A stretch of 42,109 bases of DNA from Pseudomonas fluorescens (lineage in GTDB: Bacteria > Pseudomonadota > Gammaproteobacteria > Pseudomonadales > Pseudomonadaceae): NCBI RefSeq assembly GCF_902497875.1, contig NZ_CABVHY010000037.1, forward strand, positions 16,563-58,671, given 5' to 3'. Positions 15,709-23,645 of this stretch are shown here, in pieces. The notes beneath the pieces were generated by a model. The model was given only the letters and a program-made list of their open reading frames with translations. It was not told the origin of the DNA and did not search any database. The position numbers were made by a program, and so were the translations under genes. Each line of letters opens with the position of its first letter. Positions within the stretch are counted from its first letter, which is position 1.

Positions 15709-15771
15709 TACACTCTGGAGTTTACTTGCTCTCGGATTTGTTGCAATCTAGAAACTACACCGTGCAGTGTA
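15709..15771. promoter_or_regulatory. Two TetR-type operator candidates
   Basis: TACACTCTGGAGTTTA (15709-15724) and TACACCGTGCAGTGTA (15756-15771) share TACAC at the left and AGT-TA at the right, each with dyad symmetry at six of eight base pairs. Their centres are 47 bp apart. They lie between the divergent TetR and metallo-hydrolase genes, as expected for operators of an autoregulated TetR protein. Confidence 0.6.
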
Positions 15772-15879
15772 ACTGTTCGGCAAACATAGAGTCTCGGCCC
15801 AAGCGTGCATGCATTGGCCATTTATCGTCCAGCAACGGAACGCGGCAACCTCGTCGAATTCCTTGGAGCCACCTCAATC

Positions 15880-16938
15880 ATGGCCACCTCCTCATCCCGC
15901 GACGACTGCGCTGTCGGCCTTGAAGCGTCTTTGCAGGATCAAGGTCACTACCGCAACCACGCGCCGGTGCAGCGCGAAGGCTTGCGCAAAACCTTGCGGA
16001 TATTCTGGAACATGCTGTTCCATAAACCGCGTAATACCCGCCCGGCAGGGGATATCCCGGTTCAAGCCCTGACCCGCGAAGCGCTCTTTGCCGCGCCCAA
16101 TCACAGCGTGTTCCGTCTCGGCCATTCCACCGTGCTGCTCAAACTGCACGACAAATTCTGGCTGACCGACCCGGTCTTCGCCGAGCGCGCATCGCCGGTG
16201 CAATGGGCCGGTCCGCGGCGCTTCCATCAGCCCCCCATCAGCCTCGAGCAACTGCCTCCCATCGAGGCGGTGATCCTGTCCCACGATCACTACGACCATC
16301 TCGACCATCAATCCATCCTCAAACTGGCCGACAAAACCCGGTACTTCCTTACGCCGCTGGGCGTGGGCGATACCTTGATCAAGTGGGGTATCGAGCCAGG
16401 CAAAGTGCGCCAACTGGATTGGTGGCGGGACACCGAGGTGGACGGCATGCGCTTTATCGCCACGCCTTCGCAACACTTTTCCGGTCGCGGCCTGTTCGAT
16501 GGCAACCGCACGTTATGGGCATCCTGGGTCATGATCGATGGCGACACGCGAATCTTCTTCAGTGGTGACACCGGCTATTTCGATGGCTTCAAGCGTATTG
16601 GCGAACAGTACGGACCCTTTGACCTGACCCTGATGGAAACCGGTGCCTACAATGTCGACTGGCCGCACATCCATATGCAGCCCGAGCAAACCCTCCAGGC
16701 GCATATCGACCTCAAGGGCCGCTGGTTGCTACCGATCCACAACGGCACTTTCGACCTGTCGATGCACGCCTGGCACGAACCCTTCGATCGCATCCTGGCC
16801 CTGGCCTGGGAGCGCAATGTGTCCATCACCACGCCGCAAATGGGTGAAGCGTTCAACCTGAAACAGCCCCAGCGTGGACAGGCCTGGTGGCTGGAGGTCG
16901 AAAGCGGGACGGAGCAAGTCATCGTCAACAACCTGTAA
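15880..16938 (+). CDS. MBL-fold metal-dependent hydrolase (NAPE-PLD/UlaG-like)
   Basis: 352 aa. A metallo-beta-lactamase domain starts near residue 90 (HSVFRLGHSTVLLKLHDKFWLTDPVF). The metal motif is SHDHYDHLD near 140; later ligands lie in SGDTGYFDGFKRIG and LPIHNGTFDLSMHAWHEPFDR. The arrangement with an N-terminal extension of about 85 residues resembles the NAPE-PLD-like lipid hydrolases and related membrane-associated enzymes. Start 15880 follows TTGGAG; an upstream in-frame ATG at 15805 would run into the regulatory region. It is probably repressed by the divergent TetR protein. The substrate is unknown. Confidence 0.85.
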   Translation: MATSSSRDDCAVGLEASLQDQGHYRNHAPVQREGLRKTLRIFWNMLFHKPRNTRPAGDIPVQALTREALFAAPNHSVFRLGHSTVLLKLHDKFWLTDPVFAERASPVQWAGPRRFHQPPISLEQLPPIEAVILSHDHYDHLDHQSILKLADKTRYFLTPLGVGDTLIKWGIEPGKVRQLDWWRDTEVDGMRFIATPSQHFSGRGLFDGNRTLWASWVMIDGDTRIFFSGDTGYFDGFKRIGEQYGPFDLTLMETGAYNVDWPHIHMQPEQTLQAHIDLKGRWLLPIHNGTFDLSMHAWHEPFDRILALAWERNVSITTPQMGEAFNLKQPQRGQAWWLEVESGTEQVIVNNL

Positions 16939-17037
16939 GCAATTACCCAGCCGCCTTTATGCGCCGAAATATTGCCATGACGGCGGCTACGGGTTATGTA
17001 AAGACCGTGAATGAGACAGTCAGCAACGGACCCTGCC

Positions 17038-17628
17038 ATGACCTACAGAATTCATCTCTTCGGAGCTTCCGGCTCCGGTACCACCACCCTGGGCCAGGCG
17101 TTGGCCGAGCGATTGGCTGTTGCCCACTTCGACTCGGACACCTTCTACTGGCACCCCACCGAGAAGCCCTTCAGCAGCAGGCGCACTCGCGACGAACGCA
17201 TTCAACTGCTGCAAGAACGTGTCGCCGGCCTGGATAGCTGGGTGCTTTCCGGTTCCCTCTGCGGCTGGGGCGACCCGATAACTTCTGCGTTCACCCACGC
17301 CATCTTCGTCCGCCTCGATCCAGAGGTCCGCTTGCAACGCTTGCGCGCCCGGGAATTCCAGCGCTACGGCGAACAGATCTTCGAAGGCGGAGCGCGCTAC
17401 GGCGAAACCCAAACCTTCCTCGCCTGGGCCGCCGGCTACGACGAGGGCGGCCACGGCACCCGCAGCCTGCGCCGACATGAAACCTGGCTCAAAACCCTGA
17501 ACTGCCCGGTGATACGCCTGGACTCAACGGATTGTTCGGTTGAGGCGCTGGTGGGGCAGGTGTTGGAGACGATCATTCGATCATCGCGTAATCAGCCCGC
17601 CCGACCGGATCCGGCGTTGCCCCTTTGA
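17038..17628 (+). CDS. Adenylate-kinase-like P-loop protein
   Basis: 196 aa. Walker A is GASGSGTTTLG at residues about 8-18. A lid-like middle with basic residues (FVRLDPEVRLQRLRAREFQRYGE) resembles the topology-modulating FlaR-like/AAA_18 nucleotide kinases often annotated as AAA family ATPase or adenylate kinase. The substrate is unknown. The start at 17038 (MTYRIHLFGASG) places the P-loop close to the N-terminus, as in the family; an in-frame ATG at 17011 is less likely. Its last 56 bp overlap the 3' end of the convergent HTH gene. Confidence 0.78.
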   Translation: MTYRIHLFGASGSGTTTLGQALAERLAVAHFDSDTFYWHPTEKPFSSRRTRDERIQLLQERVAGLDSWVLSGSLCGWGDPITSAFTHAIFVRLDPEVRLQRLRAREFQRYGEQIFEGGARYGETQTFLAWAAGYDEGGHGTRSLRRHETWLKTLNCPVIRLDSTDCSVEALVGQVLETIIRSSRNQPARPDPALPL

Positions 17629-17890
17629 CATTCATCCCTCTGCCCGGCGCAAAGCCCGGGAAAAACACCAGCCCTTCAGCCTCCAGCCGAAACGCCAGGG
17701 CCAAACGGGTGACGTCCAGCAAATCCCCACGGGCTTCGAACAACTGGATGGCTTCTACGGAAACCCCCGACTCCCGAGACAGCCGCTTGAGGCTCCAGCC
17801 CAGTAAATCCCGGGCTTGCGCACAGTGTTCGGGGGTGAATTGAAACAGGGCGATACGTTCGAGGGTGACTTTCATCGCAAGAGAGGCCAT
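17573..17890 (-). CDS. Small HTH (XRE-like) transcriptional regulator
   Basis: 105 aa. A single HTH domain covers residues about 22-70 (CAQARDLLGWSLKRLSRESGVSVEAIQLFEARGD), followed by LALAFRLEAEGLVFFPGFAPG, a tail seen in a family of short Pseudomonas HTH proteins. GGAG lies six bases before ATG 17890. It overlaps the end of the convergent P-loop gene by 56 bp. No partner toxin is visible, so a stand-alone regulator is more likely than an antitoxin. Confidence 0.75.
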   Translation of the reverse strand: MASLAMKVTLERIALFQFTPEHCAQARDLLGWSLKRLSRESGVSVEAIQLFEARGDLLDVTRLALAFRLEAEGLVFFPGFAPGRGMNVKGATPDPVGRADYAMIE

Positions 17891-18027
17891 GGTTTTCTCC
17901 GGGGCACGAGAGTGGCGATTCAATAAAATACTGTGTTTTTGTACAGTTGTTTTAGGCCCGGATCAAACTCAATTTTTTGATCAATTCTATTTTTATCGCT
18001 CGGATAAACCGTTTGGCGCTGGCCCCG

Positions 18028-18080
18028 TAGCAGCTGCAGCTGCTACACGAGCCGGACGCCGGCTTCGCCAGCGGCTACAG
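18028..18080. repeat. REP-like inverted repeats
   Basis: GTAGCAGCTGCAGCTGCTAC is a perfect 20-base palindrome (about 18027-18046). It is followed by GCCGGACGCCGGC and a reverse-oriented GCGGCTACAGG. It resembles a degenerate Pseudomonas REP cluster in the gap before the GH3 gene. Confidence 0.5.
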
Positions 18081-18157
18081 GAACTACCAGTAGACATCAA
18101 CTCCCCATTGGCCGAGTCTAGGGCTCAGCACCTTTTGTTGGTCCGAGGACGGACAAA

Positions 18158-20449
18158 GTGAAAATGGTAACGGTGATCGGCCTGGTCACTCTGCTGCTTT
18201 GTCAGCCGGGGCGGGCTGAGGCGGGTTCCGTTCCCGGGGATGACAAAGCCTTGTTCATCGCCGATCTCCTGCAGCGCATGACCATTGAAGAAAAGATCGG
18301 CCAGCTCAGACTCAACTGCATCGGCCAGCAAATGCCTCAAGAGACATTTCTTGAAGAAGCTACCCAGGGGCAAGTCGGTGGCCTCTTTTATGTGACAGGC
18401 CGTTCGGATCTGCGAGCGTTTCAGGACGCCGCCTTGCGCAGCCGACTGAAAATCCCTTTGTTCTTTGCCTACGACGTCATTCACGGTCATCGCACGCTGT
18501 TTCCGATCGGCCTCGGTCTGGCTTCCACCTGGGACGTGGACGCTGTCGCCTTGAGCGCACGCATCGCGGCGAAGGAGGCGAGTGCCGATGGCCTGGACAT
18601 GGTGTTTTCCCCCATGGTCGATATCACCCGAGACCCGCGTTGGGGGCGGATGTCCGAAGGTCTGGGCGAAGATACCTATATGGCCTCGCGTTATGCCCAG
18701 GTGATGGTCAACGCGCTGCAAGGGTCGAAACTCGGTGCAGTGGACAGTGTCATGGCCAGCGCCAAGCATTTTGCCTTGTACGGTGCGGCGGAAGGCGGTC
18801 GCGACTACAACTCGGTCGATATGAGCCTGCCGAAGATGTATCAGGACTACCTGCCGCCTTATCGTTCCGCGGTAAACGCTGGCGTGGGGGCCATGATGCT
18901 GACCTACGTCGCCATCAATGGCACGCCCGCCACCTCCAATACCTGGTTGATCCATGATCTGTTGCGCAAACAGTGGGATTTCAAAGGCCTGACCATCAGC
19001 GATTTCGATGCGGTCAACGAATTGGTGACCCATGGCGTGGCGCGCGATGGCCGTGAGGCCGCCCTGCGGGCGATCAAGGCCGGGGTCAACATGAGCATGA
19101 CCGACACGCTTTATCGCAAGGAACTGCCGGGTCTGTTGCAATCAGGAGAGGTCTCGCAGGAGGAAATCGACGACGCTGTGCGAGCCGTGCTGGGGGCCAA
19201 GTACGATCTGGGACTGTTCGCAGATCCCTACCTGCGAATCGGCGCCGCCCCTGAAGATCCGCCAGATAACAACGCCGAGGACCGCCTGCACCGGGCCCAG
19301 GCCCGTGAAGTCGCGCGCAAGAGTCTGGTGCTGTTGAAGAACCGGGCCAATGTACTGCCACTCAAGAAGGACAGTGTGGTGGCCGTCGTCGGGGCCCTGG
19401 CGAAAAGCCGTCTCGATATCCTCGGGACCTGGAGCTCCATTGGCTCACCGGTGCAGGCGGTATCGGTCTATGACGGTATCGCCAATGCACTGGGCGACCC
19501 AAGCCGACTGCTTTACGCCCGGGGCGCCGATATCACTGACGACCAATCGGTCCTCAACTACCTGAACCAGCCTGGCGCCAACCCGTCCGATGTCGAGATC
19601 GATCCACGCCCGGCTCAACAAATGATCGAAGAGGCGGTCAAGGTCGCGGAGCAGGCCGAGATCGTCGTCGCGGTGGTCGGAGAGTCTCGCGGCATGTCGT
19701 ATGAAGGGGCAAGCCGTGCCAGCCTGGGATTGCCCGGCTATCAGTCCGAACTGATCAAAGCGCTAAAGGCCACCGGTAAACCCCTGGTGCTGGTCCTGAT
19801 GAACGGCCGTCCACTGTCCGTTGGCAAGGAACAGGACGCCGCCGATGCGGTGCTGGAAACCTGGTACAGCGGCACCGAAGGCGGTAATGCGATCGCCGAT
19901 GTGCTGTTCGGCGACTACAACCCTTCCGGCAAACTGCCGGTTTCATTCCCACGCTCCGTGGGCCAGATTCCGATGTACTACAACCACCTGAACACCAGCC
20001 GACCGCACCTGCTGGAGAATCCTCGTGCAGTGACCTCGCGCTATTTCGACGAAGCGTACGGCCCGCTGTACCCCTTTGGTTTCGGTCTGAGCTACACCCA
20101 ATTCAGTCTGTCCGACGTGACCTTGACCAGTAAACAACTGGAGCGCAGCGATACCCTGGGTGCCAGCGTCGTGGTGAAAAATACCGGGCAGCGGGAGGGC
20201 GAGACCGTGGTGCAGCTTTATGTGCGGGACGTGAGCGCCTCCATCAGTCGCCCCATCAAGGAATTGAAGGGTTTTCAAAAGATCATGCTCAAGCCCGGGG
20301 AAGAGAAAGTCATCCAATTCACCCTCAACGAAAATGACCTGAAGTTTTACGATGCGCAGTTGAAGCACGCGGCAGAGTCGGGTGAGTTCAGAGTGCTGAT
20401 CGGGCTGGATTCGCAGAATGTGAAAGAACGGAGTTTTGAGCTGCTGTAA
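18158..20449 (+). CDS. bglX: Secreted GH3 beta-glucosidase BglX
   Basis: 763 aa. A signal peptide (MKMVTVIGLVTLLLCQPGRAEA) is followed by the GH3 N-terminal TIM barrel (about 35-345), the C-terminal alpha/beta sandwich (about 390-620) and a fibronectin III-like domain (about 675-750). The catalytic nucleophile is Asp282 in LTISDFDAV; KHFALYG near 205 is the conserved substrate-binding motif. It hydrolyses beta-glucosides and oligosaccharides in the periplasm. The start is GTG 18158 or ATG 18164; both follow GAGGACGGA. It appears monocistronic, and no sugar regulator is adjacent. Confidence 0.93.
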   Translation: MKMVTVIGLVTLLLCQPGRAEAGSVPGDDKALFIADLLQRMTIEEKIGQLRLNCIGQQMPQETFLEEATQGQVGGLFYVTGRSDLRAFQDAALRSRLKIPLFFAYDVIHGHRTLFPIGLGLASTWDVDAVALSARIAAKEASADGLDMVFSPMVDITRDPRWGRMSEGLGEDTYMASRYAQVMVNALQGSKLGAVDSVMASAKHFALYGAAEGGRDYNSVDMSLPKMYQDYLPPYRSAVNAGVGAMMLTYVAINGTPATSNTWLIHDLLRKQWDFKGLTISDFDAVNELVTHGVARDGREAALRAIKAGVNMSMTDTLYRKELPGLLQSGEVSQEEIDDAVRAVLGAKYDLGLFADPYLRIGAAPEDPPDNNAEDRLHRAQAREVARKSLVLLKNRANVLPLKKDSVVAVVGALAKSRLDILGTWSSIGSPVQAVSVYDGIANALGDPSRLLYARGADITDDQSVLNYLNQPGANPSDVEIDPRPAQQMIEEAVKVAEQAEIVVAVVGESRGMSYEGASRASLGLPGYQSELIKALKATGKPLVLVLMNGRPLSVGKEQDAADAVLETWYSGTEGGNAIADVLFGDYNPSGKLPVSFPRSVGQIPMYYNHLNTSRPHLLENPRAVTSRYFDEAYGPLYPFGFGLSYTQFSLSDVTLTSKQLERSDTLGASVVVKNTGQREGETVVQLYVRDVSASISRPIKELKGFQKIMLKPGEEKVIQFTLNENDLKFYDAQLKHAAESGEFRVLIGLDSQNVKERSFELL

Positions 20450-20618
20450 GGCCGAGGCATTGGTTAATGCAATTCAGCTAAGGAATTCCTGGCTGCGCAC
20501 ATTCCTCGTAGAAGCTTAACCCCCCGGCATTAGAGGCATTACCGACCTTTTTTGATAGCGTTCCATCTGAGCCAAGTGTGTACATCACCAAACCACTCAC
20601 AGCCGCACCTCCGCACTT

Positions 20619-20765
20619 ATGACGTTACGTTTTATGGTCATGTACAATTTGCTGACCGACGCCGAGTTGTCGGTGCTCAGCGAAGGCGCATTGCGCTGCG
20701 TGGAGGACGTCGTCAGACGGCCCTACAAGCTGAATTGGGTTGAAGAAGTCGTGCGCCAGAAGTGA
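20619..20765 (+). CDS. Possible 48-aa protein of unknown function
   Basis: An open frame of 48 codons (MTLRFMVMYNLLTDAELSVL...VEEVVRQK) ends 46 bp before the DUF6933-like gene. Its composition is protein-like and it is co-oriented, but there is no ribosome site before any of its three ATGs (20619, 20634, 20640). It could be a small partner protein or the remnant of a longer gene. It is reported because it fills an otherwise empty 360-bp gap. Confidence 0.25.
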   Translation: MTLRFMVMYNLLTDAELSVLSEGALRCVEDVVRRPYKLNWVEEVVRQK

Positions 20766-20811
20766 CAGGAAACGTTCTGAGTACGGACATTTGTCAAAGA
20801 GGAAAGTGGAT

Positions 20812-21507
20812 TTGTTGGTCTTCAATTGCACCGAGGCGGCGAGCGGTTTTTTCAGCCGTGTTCACAAGGGTAAAACAATCACGCCCGTCCAACGTCCGCC
20901 TTCGACCCCTATCGACGACGATCAGGCGGATGACTCGACGTCAGCGCCTTCGCAATGGCTGGTGCATGCCATTACCGTCCAGCGTAAGCACGTACTGCTG
21001 GCGATTCACCTGCAAACGCGCTACTGCATGATCTTCGCCGACATGAAAAAAGCCGATGTAGACGGCTTTGTTCAGGCCTTCGCCCAGCGCTGGATGAATA
21101 ACATGCTGAATCACGCGCTGCACAGAGGCGTGCTGGAGTGGGTCGAGTACCCCTCCATGCTTGAGCGGTTCACGGAACTCAATCGTGAGTTCAGTTTTTA
21201 CCGGCGCAGCGACCGAAGTGCTCAGGGGCACCTCAACGAAATAGTCTGGATGTTCAAAGGGGATGTCGCCGATGCGGGGTGTCTGCCACCGGATGAAGCG
21301 GCCGCGTCCCGTTACGACACCAGAACCAACCACTGTCTTCGGAGCAGAAGGCTTAAAGACTATTTCTACCCTGACGAGGAAATGCTCATCCACTGGCTAC
21401 AGAAGTTCTGCGGCGTAAGCGAGGTCAGCGCCCAGGAGGCCGGAGAGCTTAGCAGGCAGTTGAACAGAGAACGTTCTGATCAGGAATGGGCGCCTTCGCA
21501 GAGCTGA
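20812..21507 (+). CDS. DUF6933-like protein
   Basis: 231 aa from a TTG start. AGAGGA (20798-20803) is eight bases before TTG 20812, which yields MLVFNCTEAASGFF, the usual beginning of DUF6933 proteins; an ATG at 20740 would add 24 residues. The middle WLVHAITVQRKHVLLAIHLQTRYCMIFADMKKADVDGFV is the conserved core. The C-terminal half (about 120-231) is an extra helical region with Cys and charged residues. The biochemical role of the family is unknown. There are no membrane segments or signal peptide, so it should be cytoplasmic. Confidence 0.7.
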   Translation: MLVFNCTEAASGFFSRVHKGKTITPVQRPPSTPIDDDQADDSTSAPSQWLVHAITVQRKHVLLAIHLQTRYCMIFADMKKADVDGFVQAFAQRWMNNMLNHALHRGVLEWVEYPSMLERFTELNREFSFYRRSDRSAQGHLNEIVWMFKGDVADAGCLPPDEAAASRYDTRTNHCLRSRRLKDYFYPDEEMLIHWLQKFCGVSEVSAQEAGELSRQLNRERSDQEWAPSQS

Positions 21508-21560
21508 GGTGCACATCGTAAAGCCCATGCAGAGGATTGGACCTTTGCTGATGGCTTTAT

Positions 21561-22514
21561 CTACTCATACACCGTCACCCGATTGCGCCCGGCGTTCTTC
21601 GACGCATACAGCGCGTGGTCGGCCCAGGCGATCAGGTCGGCGTAGTTAGTCGAGGGCTGGCTCAGGTCGGCCACCCCCAGGCTGATGGTGAAACGGATGC
21701 TCTGGCCGTTGTGCAGCACTTCCAGCCCTTCGACGGCCTTACGCAGACGCTCGGCGAAAACCCGTGCGCCGGTCTTGTCGGTGTCCGAAAGCACCACGCC
21801 GAACTCTTCACCGCCATAACGCCCAGCCACATCGGTTTCGCGCTCATGCTCGCGGATCAGCCTGGCGACTTGCTCGATGACCTTGTCGCCCGCCTGGTGA
21901 CCATAGGTGTCGTTGACCCGCTTGAAGTGGTCGATATCCAGCATCACCAGGCTGGTGGCATTGCCATAACGCTGGTGCCGAGCATAAGCGACTTTCAGGC
22001 TTTCTTCCCAATGACCGCGGTTGTACAGGCCCGTCAGCCGATCGGTGATGGAGAGTTGCTGCAACTGCGCATTGGCGGCCTGGAGCTGATGGCGGTTGGT
22101 GGCGACGTCAGTGACGTCATAGATCACCAGGCAAATATGGTTAATTTTGCTATCGGTGGAGCGCAGCGGTAACAGCGTGGTGTTCTGGTACATGAACTCT
22201 TCCTGGCCGGTGATCGGCTGGTAGTTCTTGAACCGCACCAGATACGGGCGCTGCTCCCAGACAGTGAACGCCGGCGTGCCCAGGGTAGCGACGCTTTCCA
22301 CCTTGCGGCTGAACCATTGGCGGTCGATTTCGGGAAACAGACTAAAGAAATCCTGATTGTGGGCGTCCTTGGGCTGCACCCCGGAGCGGTTCTCCATGAA
22401 GGTGTTCCAGACCTGCACGCGGTAGTCGCGGTCGAGCACCACCACACCGACGTCAATGCTCTGGACGATCGCCAGCAACCAGTGAAACTCGTTCAAATCG
22501 AGAGGACCGTTCAT
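21561..22514 (-). CDS. PAS-GGDEF diguanylate cyclase
   Basis: 317 aa, soluble. A PAS sensor covers residues about 10-125 (LLAIVQSIDVGVVVLDRDYRVQVWN) and a GGDEF domain about 150-317. The active-site signature GRYGGEEFGVVL is intact. An inhibitory I-site RETD sits five residues before it, so product feedback is expected. It makes c-di-GMP from two GTP. The gene starts four bases after the stop of the upstream receiver-CheC gene, so the two form an operon and probably one signalling pair. Confidence 0.92.
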   Translation of the reverse strand: MNGPLDLNEFHWLLAIVQSIDVGVVVLDRDYRVQVWNTFMENRSGVQPKDAHNQDFFSLFPEIDRQWFSRKVESVATLGTPAFTVWEQRPYLVRFKNYQPITGQEEFMYQNTTLLPLRSTDSKINHICLVIYDVTDVATNRHQLQAANAQLQQLSITDRLTGLYNRGHWEESLKVAYARHQRYGNATSLVMLDIDHFKRVNDTYGHQAGDKVIEQVARLIREHERETDVAGRYGGEEFGVVLSDTDKTGARVFAERLRKAVEGLEVLHNGQSIRFTISLGVADLSQPSTNYADLIAWADHALYASKNAGRNRVTVYE

Positions 22515-22517
22515 AAG

Positions 22518-23516
22518 TCAGTTCATCAAGTAGGCGAGTTTGTGGGACAACCGTTCGATGGAGTCTTCCGTGAACAGCAGCAATAGGTCGAAACGAATAT
22601 CATGCCCTTCCAGGCTGTAACTGATTTCCACCGCCAGGGTCTTTTTCCAGCGCTTGTGGTTGACCCGGATCAGCTCATCGATGGCCGCGTGCTGGCCGAG
22701 GATCTGCGGGTGGCCTTGAGAAAACACCACATCGATCTGTTCGGCAATGCTGCACAGGCATGCACCGATCAGCACGCTGGAAAGGTCCAGCAGCATTTCC
22801 AGGTCCGAATAATCGGTACTCTGGCGCTGCATCAATTGCGCTATGTCGGCGATTTCCGAGTCGTGAAACATCAGCAGGGCTTCGCCGGCGATGCCACTGC
22901 CGATAAAACCCTGGCAGATGGCCGTGAGTTGCTTGCTGCTGCTGGCATCGGTCAGCGCCATGTGCAACTCACCGACTTCGAGGATGTTCACGTTCGGTAC
23001 CGGCAACTGCACAAAGACTCCCAACACCTGGGCTATCAGGGCGGCCGCCCCGCCCATCGCAACGTTGACCGTTTCGCGGAACGCATCGTGAAAACTGATG
23101 ACCGTGTTCGCTGCCGGGCGACTCCCCAGCGACGCCTGGCCAAGTTCCGTCAGTAGCCCCAGCCGACTGAGTGTCTGGCGCAGCTCGTGTTCGTCGAAAG
23201 GCTTTTTCAGGAACGCCAGCGCGCCTAGCTCACGCACGCGGCGCACCGCTTCTTCCTGAATGTCACCGGAAATCACGATGACTTGCGCCTTCAATCCTTC
23301 GGCGCGCAAGGCGCTCAATACCTGATAACCATCCATCTCCGGCATGGTCAGGTCGAGCAGCACCACCTGCCCCAAACCCCGGCGTATGGCCTCCATCGCC
23401 TCGCGACCATTACCCGCCTCGGTGACCGAAACCGGCCAGTCCGCCGGCAGTGCCCGTAACACCTGCTTACGGGCCATGTTGGAGTCGTCACAGACCAATA
23501 GGGGAATCACTGACAC
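22518..23516 (-). CDS. Response regulator with CheC/CheX-like phosphatase domain
   Basis: About 332 aa. The receiver domain (about 5-120) has all key residues: DD in LVCDDSN, the phospho-acceptor Asp in LLDLTMPEMDG, Ser in VISGD and Lys in FLKKPF. The rest is a CheC-like domain. The first phosphatase motif is intact (ETVNVAMGGAA: E-x2-N), but the second is degenerate (DLSSVLIGACL, lacking Asn). The start is uncertain: there is no ATG in frame, and GTG codons at 23528, 23516 and 23510 are possible. It is co-transcribed with the diguanylate cyclase, which suggests that phosphorylation controls c-di-GMP output. Confidence 0.85.
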   Translation of the reverse strand: MSVIPLLVCDDSNMARKQVLRALPADWPVSVTEAGNGREAMEAIRRGLGQVVLLDLTMPEMDGYQVLSALRAEGLKAQVIVISGDIQEEAVRRVRELGALAFLKKPFDEHELRQTLSRLGLLTELGQASLGSRPAANTVISFHDAFRETVNVAMGGAAALIAQVLGVFVQLPVPNVNILEVGELHMALTDASSSKQLTAICQGFIGSGIAGEALLMFHDSEIADIAQLMQRQSTDYSDLEMLLDLSSVLIGACLCSIAEQIDVVFSQGHPQILGQHAAIDELIRVNHKRWKKTLAVEISYSLEGHDIRFDLLLLFTEDSIERLSHKLAYLMN

Positions 23517-23645
23517 AAGATAAGGCACTCATAGGCGTAGGACATCAGGGAAAGCACTACGGCCCATCATGCCCCATAAGCGTACAAAGACCACCTTATA
23601 AACAGGGTTTTATTGAGAACGACGTCCAGCAGGGTGAGCCAATGC

